This document shows, piece by piece, positions 14,879 through 20,031 of a stretch of DNA of 32,659 nt. This DNA is from a virus: positions 1-32,659 of IMG/VR virus record IMGVR_UViG_3300033153_007833. One strand, written 5' to 3'. The notes beneath the pieces were generated by a model. The model was not told the DNA's origin, made no database searches, and saw only the letters and a list, made by a program, of their open reading frames with translations. The position numbers and the translations under genes were made by a program. Every line of letters starts with the position of its first letter. Position 1 is the stretch's first letter.

Positions 14879-15094
14879 TTAAAATAAACTTTTTTGTTTT
14901 GGCTTAGATCTCTCCATCTCAACCTTGTAGGCTTCCCATATATCATAATGAAGATATGGCGGCTCAAACTCTTCAGGTGGGTGCATGCAGTGTGAATTGT
15001 CCTTTTTCGCAAGATCTGGGCGGTTCTCATAACATCGTGTCCATCCACGAGACAAAAGAAGATCAGTTGCATATTCAATCCACTCGTTACCCAT
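14879..15094 (-). CDS. Unknown small protein
   Basis: A 71-aa protein (MGNEWIEYATDLLLSRGWTR and onward). It begins a few bases before the end of the DUF3310-like gene. It carries Cys and His residues (CYENRPDLAKKDNSHCMHPP) that could bind metal. The overlapping open frame 14863-15078 is offset and has no SD, so it is treated as a shadow. Function unknown. Confidence 0.55.
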   Translation of the reverse strand: MGNEWIEYATDLLLSRGWTRCYENRPDLAKKDNSHCMHPPEEFEPPYLHYDIWEAYKVEMERSKPKQKSLF

Positions 15095-15386
15095 AACTCA
15101 CTTCAACACCACAAAACTTATAGGCAAAACACACCATGAGATAACCGCAGTCGTGCTTGTTTCTCATATCTAAGAGGAGGTTTTTGTAGTTTTGGTATGT
15201 TTCTATCTTTTTAAGATCTTTTTCTTTTTGACCTTTTGTATCAAGCCTAAGTGTGTACTTCATAATGTTGAAGGTACAAGCTCCTATCATCTCATCGACA
15301 CTGATCTCCTCTTCTATGTCTTGGATGCTTTGCCTGCCGGCTTGTTTGTAGTGCGTACTTTCCGGGTTGATCAGTGGGTGTATCAT
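15087..15386 (-). CDS. DUF3310-family protein
   Basis: A 99-aa protein with the DUF3310 core: INPESTHYKQAGRQSIQDIE, then DEMIGACTFNIMKYTLRLD, then DLKKIETYQNYKNLL. The family is widespread in phages, with an HY motif and a KYxxRxxxKG-type second half, and is sometimes named as a nucleotide kinase without proof. AAGAAGGA precedes the ATG. It shares the leftward operon with mostly unknown genes, so a part in early takeover or nucleotide metabolism is possible. Confidence 0.7.
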   Translation of the reverse strand: MIHPLINPESTHYKQAGRQSIQDIEEEISVDEMIGACTFNIMKYTLRLDTKGQKEKDLKKIETYQNYKNLLLDMRNKHDCGYLMVCFAYKFCGVEVSYG

Positions 15387-15387
15387 C

Positions 15388-15699
15388 TTAAGTCCTTCTT
15401 TTAAAGCTCTTCAGGCTTCTGTAAGCATCAAGTTCGCCTTGCATCCTTGCTATCTTGACAGCGGTCTCCATATCGCGTAACGGGACCATTTGAATAGCGA
15501 CCTTTTCCCTATCTGCTGTGACTTCATGAGGAAGGGTGATATTTTCTTCATTGGCAGCAGGTTCAGTATTGGATATGAAACCCGCTTCCTTCATGATCTG
15601 TGTGGCCTTTTTATCTTTTTCGGCATCGATCGGAGCAGGGGATATTGTCTCATCATATTCAACACTCTCTGCTTCTGCTTCTGTAGTTAGTATTTTCAT
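15388..15699 (-). CDS. Unknown acidic protein
   Basis: A 103-aa protein. The N-terminal half is acidic and probably disordered (TTEAEAESVEYDETISPAPI); the C-terminal half is a helix (DMETAVKIARMQGELDAYRS) ending in FKRRT. GGGG lies about 9 nt upstream of the ATG. This disordered-acidic plus helix layout occurs in DNA mimics and in scaffold-like proteins, but no specific function can be claimed. Confidence 0.55.
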   Translation of the reverse strand: MKILTTEAEAESVEYDETISPAPIDAEKDKKATQIMKEAGFISNTEPAANEENITLPHEVTADREKVAIQMVPLRDMETAVKIARMQGELDAYRSLKSFKRRT

Positions 15700-15720
15700 A
15701 TCTTTACCCCACTTAAAAAC

Positions 15721-15900
15721 TTAATGTTTGTGATCATCATTGATGACCTTTTTGACCTCTTTTGCATCCATCTTGCTATACTTCGCCAGATATTCATGTA
15801 TGTCTCCTATGTCTGTGACTACGATCTCGTTCTTAATGCTTCCGACTCTTCTTAGAGCAAGCCCTACTTCCCACATAATGCCTTTTAGCTTGAAGGTCAT
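15721..15900 (-). CDS. 59-aa unknown protein
   Basis: ATG 15900 overlaps the stop of the preceding micro-gene (ATGA). The product begins MTFKLKGIMWEVGLALRRVG, continues with SIKNEIVVTDIGDIHEYLAK and ends KKVINDDHKH. It is soluble, mixed alpha/beta, and fits exactly between its neighbours, which supports that it is real. No family recognised. Confidence 0.55.
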   Translation of the reverse strand: MTFKLKGIMWEVGLALRRVGSIKNEIVVTDIGDIHEYLAKYSKMDAKEVKKVINDDHKH

Positions 15901-15986
15901 CGTTTGCCTTGGATGTAGTGTGCAAGGTCTGCAGCTGTTTTGGCTCCGTTGGCTATGGCTCTGTGAATTAGTGTTGTGTTTTTCAT
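15897..15986 (-). CDS. 29-aa micro-gene
   Basis: AGGAG lies 6 nt before the ATG at 15986, and the stop overlaps the next ATG (ATGA). The product is MKNTTLIHRAIANGAKTAAD plus LAHYIQGKR, one amphipathic helix-turn-helix-like pattern. It may be a real microprotein or a leader peptide that couples translation of the 59-aa gene. Confidence 0.45.
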   Translation of the reverse strand: MKNTTLIHRAIANGAKTAADLAHYIQGKR

Positions 15987-15994
15987 GTGAACTC

Positions 15995-16213
15995 CTAGTG
16001 ATGTTCTTCGGTATGATCCTTGATATTGTTTACGGCTATGTAAGCGTTGCGTGTCAGCTTTCCTTCAAGTGCAAGCTTGTCTGTCACTTCCTGCTCGTAA
16101 ACGGTCAAGCCGGCTACGAGTTCATAAGGCACCTTTTTGTCTTTTTTTAGTTTTGATTCAGTAGATGGTGCTATGTTGTAGCGGTCTCTGAACTGTGCAG
16201 ATGTTATTTTCAT
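15995..16213 (-). CDS. Small HTH-like protein
   Basis: A 72-aa protein behind AAAGGAGA. The N-terminal part (MKITSAQFRDRYNIAPSTES then KLKKDKKVPYELV) reads like a MerR/excisionase-type HTH: a helix, a turn at NIAPST, a second helix and a short basic wing. The C-terminus (YEQEVTDKLALEGKLTRNAY) is helical. It could be a second recombination-directionality or regulatory factor. The assignment is by pattern only. Confidence 0.45.
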   Translation of the reverse strand: MKITSAQFRDRYNIAPSTESKLKKDKKVPYELVAGLTVYEQEVTDKLALEGKLTRNAYIAVNNIKDHTEEHH

Positions 16214-16222
16214 GTATCTCCT

Positions 16223-16441
16223 TTAGTTAATGTCATCTATGTCACCATTGACCACCATAGGGTCGATGGGGTTCAACTCTTTGCGTCTCATGCTGCAGGC
16301 TCTCTCGAGTGGTTCATACACTTCTTTGTCAAGTTCAGCACCGCTCAGGAGTGCTTCGTATCGTCTCAGTGCGTCTTCATCTGTTTTGTTTTGTATGATG
16401 AGCAGTTGTTTTTTGATGTAGTCTTTTTGTTTTTTAGTCAT
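16223..16441 (-). CDS. Unknown small protein
   Basis: ATG 16441 overlaps the stop of the upstream 43-aa gene (ATGA) and has AAGGTGA upstream, giving 72 aa. It is helical and charged (MTKKQKDYIKKQLLIIQNKT then DEDALRRYEALLSGAELDKE). No family recognised. Confidence 0.6.
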   Translation of the reverse strand: MTKKQKDYIKKQLLIIQNKTDEDALRRYEALLSGAELDKEVYEPLERACSMRRKELNPIDPMVVNGDIDDIN

Positions 16442-16569
16442 CTGTATATCACCTTGGTCACGCTGCCCCATATATATCCTATGGTGACGACTCTTCTTGT
16501 GGCTGCTCTGCTTGTATTGGAAGTTCTTGCTTTTTGCACCAGATCTTTTACGGTTGGTTTGTTTTTCAT
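16438..16569 (-). CDS. 43-aa basic protein, first clear gene of the leftward operon
   Basis: AAGGA lies 6 nt before ATG 16569. The product MKNKPTVKDLVQKARTSNTS then RAATRRVVTIGYIWGSVTKV is very basic with a hydrophobic tail. Its basic first half recalls arginine-rich RNA-binding peptides such as lambda N, which acts early in the PL operon, but no sequence match is claimed. It is coupled by ATGA to the next gene. Confidence 0.5.
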   Translation of the reverse strand: MKNKPTVKDLVQKARTSNTSRAATRRVVTIGYIWGSVTKVIYR

Positions 16570-16716
16570 ATCTTTTCCTTATTGTAAGCCCTTACTTCAC
16601 CCAACTGCGTTGAGTGGGTAAAACCCATAACCAAGCATAAAAGAGTTGCCACTTACTTGGGTGGACTTGGTGGATCATAAAGTTTTGTCTAATTTATTTT
16701 CATGAAAGGGAGGAAC

Positions 16717-16827
16717 ATGATAGGTAGTGTGCGGTGCCTTAATAAGCGTTGCAACGTAGTGAAACTTTTATGCTTGGGTATGAGCTTTTTAGTAGAGTTT
16801 CCACTCTCAGTGTCCTTTTGGGTATAA
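16717..16827 (+). CDS. Possible 36-aa microprotein
   Basis: A strong SD (AAAGGGAGG, 16706-16714) precedes ATG 16717. The product begins MIGSVRCLNKRCNVVKLLCL and ends with a hydrophobic part (GMSFLVEFPLSVSFWV). It lies within the long inverted repeat and overlaps the -10 box of the next gene, so it may be only a chance reading behind a purine-rich stretch. Confidence 0.25.
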   Translation: MIGSVRCLNKRCNVVKLLCLGMSFLVEFPLSVSFWV

Positions 16828-16828
16828 T
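16823..16828 (+). promoter_or_regulatory. -10 box of a rightward promoter
   Basis: TATAAT preceded by TTGGG, about 40 bp before the 57-aa gene; no good -35 is seen. The box lies between the halves of an inverted repeat, GTGTCCTTT (16810-16818) and AAAGGACAC (16853-16861), whose right half covers the gene's SD. Confidence 0.4.
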
Positions 16829-16867
16829 CTTTATGTAACCAAAAATAAACCTAAAGGACACAGTAAA

Positions 16868-17041
16868 ATGGAAAAAGAATTAGCTGAGTTACGTACAATA
16901 GTTAAAGAGCACATGATTGAATCAAAAGAAATTGCTTTGATAATGAAAGAAAGTTTTATAGAGCACTCTAGTCAACTTGATGCATTAAAAGAAGAGATTA
17001 AAGAGTTAAAAGAGGAAATAGAAAAAATTAAGAATCAATGA
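16868..17041 (+). CDS. 57-aa coiled-coil protein
   Basis: AAAGGA lies 9 nt before ATG 16868. The product starts MEKELAELRTIVKEHMIESK and ends LKEEIKELKEEIEKIKNQ, with heptad-like Leu/Ile spacing over its last 25 residues, so a short dimeric or trimeric coil is likely. It is the only rightward gene with good signals in the 16.6-17.5 kb gap and would run antisense to a leader from PL. It might be a small regulator or antitoxin-like partner; no family is recognised. Confidence 0.5.
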   Translation: MEKELAELRTIVKEHMIESKEIALIMKESFIEHSSQLDALKEEIKELKEEIEKIKNQ

Positions 17042-17084
17042 ATTACCTTTTGTTAATTTAAAAGCACACAGTCAACACCTTAAA

Positions 17085-17105
17085 GCAACATCCCGATGAT
17101 GTTGC
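17085..17105. terminator. Perfect 8-bp hairpin downstream of the 57-aa gene
   Basis: GCAACATC (17085-17092) pairs with GATGTTGC (17098-17105) around CCGAT. Neither side has a full T-run; on the minus strand TTTAA follows. It may stabilise or weakly end RNA. Confidence 0.4.
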
Positions 17106-17123
17106 AGTTCACAAACGTTTAGT

Positions 17124-17273
17124 TTAATTTTTAAAACATAAATATTGGTTTCTTGTGTACTTTTTTAAGAGCTCTTGGTGAAGTGGTTGCGCTGGATTCC
17201 GAACAACGTGCATTACTCCATTACTGGATGCCGCGTACCAACACGACTGCTTAGTCATAACTAACCACTTCAT
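17124..17273 (-). CDS. Possible 49-aa protein in the PL leader
   Basis: ATG 17273 behind GGTGGAG opens 49 codons on the minus strand, starting MKWLVMTKQSCWYAASSNGV and ending KNQ-free at YLCFKN. It would be the first gene downstream of PL. It overlaps the candidate structured RNA almost entirely and the two readings compete. Codons such as TCG, GCG and CGG are less usual here, so support is weak. Confidence 0.3.
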   Translation of the reverse strand: MKWLVMTKQSCWYAASSNGVMHVVRNPAQPLHQELLKKYTRNQYLCFKN

Positions 17274-17283
17274 AAAAAGCTCT
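17168..17283 (+). ncRNA. Candidate structured RNA with long-range stems
   Basis: AGAGCT (17168-17173) pairs with AGCTCT (17278-17283), and TGAAGTGGTT (17179-17188) with AACCACTTCA (17263-17272). Inside are small hairpins such as GACT/AGTC (17245-17256) and TCCA/TGGA. On the + strand a clear terminator follows directly, as for the end of a small RNA or a structured 3' UTR. On the minus strand the same bases read GAAGTGG...CCACTTC-A-CCA with a T-arm-like TTCGGAATCC, but no D-arm fits. No promoter is convincing. Confidence 0.4.
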
Positions 17284-17312
17284 CCACCTTTAGCTTTTGT
17301 AGGTGGTTTTTT
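17284..17312 (+). terminator. Rho-independent terminator
   Basis: CCACCT (17284-17289) pairs with AGGTGG (17301-17306), directly followed by TTTTTT. It would end rightward transcription from the 57-aa gene before the repressor control region. The minus strand has AGAGCTTTTT after the stem, so weak action leftward is possible. Confidence 0.75.
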
Positions 17313-17351
17313 AAATGCCCCTTTTTCGCGGGTTGGGTTTTTAAAGATATC

Positions 17352-17375
17352 GGTTATAAGAAAATGTCTATAACC
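17352..17375. promoter_or_regulatory. Dyad GGTTATA-N10-TATAACC
   Basis: Perfect 7-bp halves at 17352-17358 and 17369-17375, distinct from the TTATAAAC operator. It lies about 60 bp after the PL -10 box, in the early leader. It could be a site for a second regulator or an RNA hairpin in the leftward leader. Confidence 0.4.
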
Positions 17376-17392
17376 TTTATCTATTTAGAGCT

Positions 17393-17430
17393 AATTAGAT
17401 ATAATTAGAAACAATTAGAGATAAATAGAT
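17393..17430. repeat. Helically phased AATTAGA direct repeats
   Basis: AATTAGA at 17393-17399, 17403-17409 and 17413-17419, exactly 10 bp apart, plus a weaker AATAGAT at 17424-17430. They follow the start of the PL transcript. Sites on one face of the helix suggest cooperative protein binding. Confidence 0.5.
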
Positions 17431-17435
17431 AACGT

Positions 17436-17465
17436 ATTATAAACTAAATGGTTTATAAAAGTCAA
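17436..17465 (-). promoter_or_regulatory. Leftward early promoter (PL-like)
   Basis: On the minus strand TTGACT (17465-17460) and TATAAT (17441-17436) are 18 bp apart. Transcription would start near 17429 and run left through a long leader into the small-gene operon at 16569. The promoter is nearly identical to the rightward one at 20753-20782 (30 of 32 bases over the shared block, by eye). Confidence 0.75.
17437..17458. promoter_or_regulatory. Operator OL: TTATAAAC-N6-GTTTATAA
   Basis: A perfect 8+6+8 palindrome filling the spacer and -10 region of PL. The same palindrome fills PR. It ends 28 bp before the repressor ATG, so it can also control the repressor's own transcription. A dimeric repressor bound here would block RNA polymerase. 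Confidence 0.75.
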
Positions 17466-17486
17466 GCATTTTGTGGAGAAAATTAA

Positions 17487-18251
17487 ATGAATGTAGGAAA
17501 AAGATTTGTAGACGCTATGGAAAAAGTCTATGGTCATGCTCGTTTTGGTGCGGATTTAGCGAGAGAATACGAGGTGTCACCACAAGCAATAAGCCAATAC
17601 AAAAATAAAAGAAAAGCAACCGATTTGATGAGGGAAATTGCAAAAGATAAAGGGATTTCTTTATCTTGGTTGGAGTTTGGTGAAGGGAATATGCTTGTTA
17701 AAGGCAAAGATATTTCTATGATCCAAGGCGGTAATGGCAATATTCAGACTAAAGGGAGTAAAAATCGTATAAGTGGTGGCATTGTAAGCGATAGTGATAA
17801 ACTGTATGGAGAGGAAGAAGAGAGTGTTACACTTGACTACTACCCTGAAAGTTATGCCAGTGCTGGAGGTGGTGCTTACCCTTACTTACAGAAGTCTAAG
17901 CCTATGAGTTTTTCTAAAAGTTTTTTAGAGATCCATCTTGGGCTTATGAGTTACAAAAATATCTTCATTTTAAATACTACTGGTGAGAGTATGGAGCCTA
18001 CACTTAAAGATGGATCTCTTATCTTTGTCAATCCTATAGAGAATGAAGATGGCCATGTAAGGGATGGTGGTGTTTATGTCATCATGTGTGACAATACCAT
18101 CCTGGTAAAGAGGGTCAACGTGAACCCGATCACCAAGAGCTATACGCTCATTTCAGACAATCCTGCTCATGATAACATTACCATAGATATGTTTCATGAG
18201 AGTGGGTGTAAGTTTGTGGGTAGGGTAGTTGGCAGTTTTGACAGGGTGTAG
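17487..18251 (+). CDS. CI-type repressor with S24 self-cleavage domain
   Basis: A 254-aa protein behind GGAG. Residues 1-65 are a CI/bet-type HTH domain (ADLAREYEVSPQAISQYKNK, then GISLSWLEFGEGNM). A Gly/Asn-rich linker follows (about 75-100). The C-terminal S24/LexA domain has nucleophile Ser168 in TGESMEPTLKDGS and general base Lys208 in NTILVKRV. The likely autocleavage bond is Ala126-Gly127 in SYASAGGGA. Damage-induced RecA would trigger cleavage and induction. The two TTATAAAC palindromes flanking the immunity region are the probable targets. Confidence 0.9.
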   Translation: MNVGKRFVDAMEKVYGHARFGADLAREYEVSPQAISQYKNKRKATDLMREIAKDKGISLSWLEFGEGNMLVKGKDISMIQGGNGNIQTKGSKNRISGGIVSDSDKLYGEEEESVTLDYYPESYASAGGGAYPYLQKSKPMSFSKSFLEIHLGLMSYKNIFILNTTGESMEPTLKDGSLIFVNPIENEDGHVRDGGVYVIMCDNTILVKRVNVNPITKSYTLISDNPAHDNITIDMFHESGCKFVGRVVGSFDRV

Positions 18252-18309
18252 GTAGGGTTGAATTATAATAGGAATTATGTTAATATAATAGTAATAATAA
18301 GGAGTTCAT

Positions 18310-18582
18310 ATGGCAAAAGAAGAAAAAGTTGAGGGGCACCCCCGAAATATTTTAGCTGCTGATTTTTCGGAGGTAGAAAGTTCTTATGGAAACCAGTCCA
18401 TTATTCAGCGTACCAACGAGGATATTGCAGTTGTGTTTGGGCAAACTACAATGGCAGGAGATGGGAAAGTTAAAATTAAGTTCCAAAATGAGATTCACAT
18501 GTCATACAATCACTTTAAAAATTTTGTTAAAAATTGCAACAATATCCTAGAAGAAATAGAGAAGAATGAAGCAAAACAATGA
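18310..18582 (+). CDS. DUF3467-like small protein
   Basis: A 90-aa protein behind AAGGAG. The pattern ADFSEVESSYGNQSII, then EDIAVVFGQTTMAGDGKVKI and MSYNHFKNFVKNCNNILEEI resembles DUF3467: a strand with FGQ, then a segment with a membrane-free helix that ends in a kYE-like motif. Family function is unknown. It overlaps the following nuclease-like gene by 17 bp, suggesting one transcript with it and the repressor, so it may be expressed in the lysogen. Confidence 0.5.
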   Translation: MAKEEKVEGHPRNILAADFSEVESSYGNQSIIQRTNEDIAVVFGQTTMAGDGKVKIKFQNEIHMSYNHFKNFVKNCNNILEEIEKNEAKQ

Positions 18583-18949
18583 AGTTTTAGCTATAGCGAA
18601 ACATCCTCAGCATGGAACAGATATACTTGTTTATGATTCTAGCTGGACACATGCCTTAGACGGGCATTATGAGCTAGAAGATTGCGAAGGTCCAAATTAT
18701 TGTTTAGAGGAAGTTGTTGAAACACTTAATAATCCTGATGCAATTCTTGAAGGCAGAAAGCCAGAAACTGAAGAGTTGTTTGTAAGATATACAGAACAAA
18801 CAGGTGAAACTGAATTTACTGGATATTCTGTATCAACAAGAATAGAAGATGATATTACTTATATGACTACAGCATATCATGATGTAGTTAAACCCTGGAA
18901 TAAGGGCAATGTAAAGTGGACAAAAAATAAAGGGGCCGTCAATGAGTAA
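18566..18949 (+). CDS. BECR-type nuclease-like protein (possible toxin)
   Basis: A 127-aa protein. WTHALDGHYELEDCEG (His29, His34, Glu36), then VETLNNPDAILEGR, then LFVRYTEQTG and ITYMTTAYHD follow the layout of small barnase/EndoU/colicin/RelE-like (PBECR) proteins of phages and mobile elements. In those the conserved His/Glu and TAY motifs form the active site. The gene overlaps a DUF2283 gene by 8 nt, a pairing that looks like toxin and antitoxin. Catalysis is not proven; the family call is by motif only. Confidence 0.5.
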   Translation: MKQNNEVLAIAKHPQHGTDILVYDSSWTHALDGHYELEDCEGPNYCLEEVVETLNNPDAILEGRKPETEELFVRYTEQTGETEFTGYSVSTRIEDDITYMTTAYHDVVKPWNKGNVKWTKNKGAVNE

Positions 18950-19184
18950 TTATAAAATTTCTTATGATGTATTCGCTGATGTGCTTTATATTGTTGTCAG
19001 AAAAGCCAAAGCCACAACTACTATCATGGATGATAATTTTATAGCCATTAGAAAGATCGGTAATGATATATGTGGTGTGACTATCGATGGTTATAAAGAT
19101 AGGCATGATGATCATACCTGGAATAATTCGCATATAACAAAATATTTGCCTGAGCTTGATTTGAGTGAGCTTCCTCCTATTTAG
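18942..19184 (+). CDS. DUF2283 protein (possible antitoxin partner)
   Basis: An 80-aa protein with the DUF2283 signature KISYDVFADVLYIVVRKAKA, then DDNFIAIRKIGNDICGVTID. The family consists of small beta proteins often encoded beside toxin-like genes such as BECR/DUF4258 proteins. The ATG lies inside the upstream coding end, so the two are made together. Binding to the upstream product is inferred. Confidence 0.7.
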   Translation: MSNYKISYDVFADVLYIVVRKAKATTTIMDDNFIAIRKIGNDICGVTIDGYKDRHDDHTWNNSHITKYLPELDLSELPPI

Positions 19185-19188
19185 TGTT

Positions 19189-19212
19189 AGTCATAGGAAT
19201 TCCCTTGACTAG
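19189..19212. promoter_or_regulatory. 24-bp imperfect palindrome TAGTCA-N2-GGAATTCC-N2-TGACTA
   Basis: All positions but two pairs are symmetric. It lies 4 bp after the DUF2283 stop. It may be a protein site for the gene block on either side, or a transcript-end hairpin; no T-run follows. The following 160 bp to the next gene hold another bulged hairpin (AGCGT/ACGCT with GCAG/CTGC, near 19228-19256) and nothing else I can name. Confidence 0.4.
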
Positions 19213-19372
19213 CAAATACTCTTTTAAGCGTAGCAGCTTTAAAAACCTGCACGCTCCTACTACACCGTAAATAACATAAAATTAGCACTTTTTAACATTT
19301 TTCTAAAAACTTTCTGTTTTTACCCCTCTCTTTTTGCTAAACTACCATTATCTTAAAACTCAAAGGAATGAA

Positions 19373-19894
19373 ATGAAACAAACCGGTGAAGACAATGTGC
19401 AGATAATTGGTGATGGGAACACGGTCACTAAGGGTAAAAAACCTTTTGATGGTGACTACACTAAAAGTGACTGTGAAGATCATACCTATAGATATGTGAG
19501 TGTGAAGGTGAGATTGTTTTTATTATTTTTAGGGGTTGCTCCTTTTGTGGGGAGCGTGATCTATAAGATCATCAACCATATTCCCCTGGTATCATTCAGA
19601 AGTGAGGGCATATATTCTATATATGGCTGGTATATGTGGGCAGGCTTTTTGTTTCTGGTCTTTTTGCTTTTACCTTTTATAGATAAGAGATCGAGGGTAC
19701 AATTTAGCCCAAAATTAGGACTGATCAAGGTAAGCGGAAAAGAGTATCTGTTTAATGATATGCAGGATATTGACTGTGATGAAAATATACTTATCCTGTC
19801 ACAGAAGAGGTCTGATGATGTTTTACGCATACCACTTCCGAGAAAAGGGTGCAGATATATACATAAATGCATAGGTAGATTATGGGAGAGTTGA
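19373..19894 (+). CDS. Two-pass membrane protein of the immunity region
   Basis: ATG 19373 behind AAAGGA gives 173 aa. The N-terminus (TGEDNVQIIGDGNTVTKG) is Gly/Asn-rich. Two membrane segments lie at about 48-68 (LFLLFLGVAPFVGSVIY) and 90-108 (WYMWAGFLFLVFLLLPFI). The C-terminal part is a small beta domain with SGKEYLFNDMQDIDCDENIL. Located between repressor and PR, it parallels lambda rexB, a membrane protein of phage exclusion, but there is no sequence similarity to claim. Expressed from the lysogen strand, it could serve exclusion. Confidence 0.6.
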   Translation: MKQTGEDNVQIIGDGNTVTKGKKPFDGDYTKSDCEDHTYRYVSVKVRLFLLFLGVAPFVGSVIYKIINHIPLVSFRSEGIYSIYGWYMWAGFLFLVFLLLPFIDKRSRVQFSPKLGLIKVSGKEYLFNDMQDIDCDENILILSQKRSDDVLRIPLPRKGCRYIHKCIGRLWES

Positions 19895-20031
19895 ATACAA
19901 CAGAAAAAATAGTAGGGACCATCTTTTGGATACTTGTGATGATTGGTCTATGGATAAATGCAGACTCCGAGAAGAGACTGCAGGAGCAGATAGAAGAGGG
20001 GGTTATGCTTCTACAAACCCCATCTCTTTAA
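19882..20031 (+). CDS. 49-aa single-pass membrane microprotein
   Basis: ATG 19882 lies inside the 3' end of the previous gene, with AGGTAG upstream. The product MGELNTTEKIVGTIFWILVM then IGLWINADSEKRLQEQIEEG has one membrane helix and a charged C-terminal helix. Its last 29 bp overlap the convergent HIRAN-like gene. The SD is weak. Confidence 0.4.
   Translation: MGELNTTEKIVGTIFWILVMIGLWINADSEKRLQEQIEEGVMLLQTPSL

Larger units (their letters stand above)
16570..16867. other. Non-coding/leader segment with a long inverted repeat
   Basis: About 300 bp between the leftward operon and the rightward 57-aa gene. CCAAGCATAAAAG (16631-16643) and CTTTTATGCTTGG (16765-16777) are perfect inverted copies, extended by a further 4 bp beyond one mismatch, around a 121-nt interior. 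In the leftward transcript this would be a large structured leader. The rightward strand holds one short open frame (16717-16827). Confidence 0.45.
17042..17486. other. Control region before the repressor gene
   Basis: 445 bp with no certain gene. In order: a perfect 8-bp hairpin (17085-17105), a large imperfect fold (17168-17283), a rightward terminator (17284-17312), a dyad (17352-17375), helically phased AATTAGA repeats (17393-17430), and the leftward promoter with its operator (17436-17465). The listed elements are described separately. Confidence 0.7.

Noticed and set aside
14863-15078. Second 71-aa frame on the minus strand
   Set aside because: Overlaps the 14879-15094 gene in another frame without SD and also enters the next gene's SD.
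17180-17275. Functional tRNA gene on the minus strand
   Set aside because: Acceptor-like ends and CCA are present, but no D-arm or normal anticodon arm fits and the T-loop has 9 rather than 7 bases.
17313-17340. Second terminator after 17312
   Set aside because: The CCC...GGG stem before TTTTT is only three base pairs, too weak to list.
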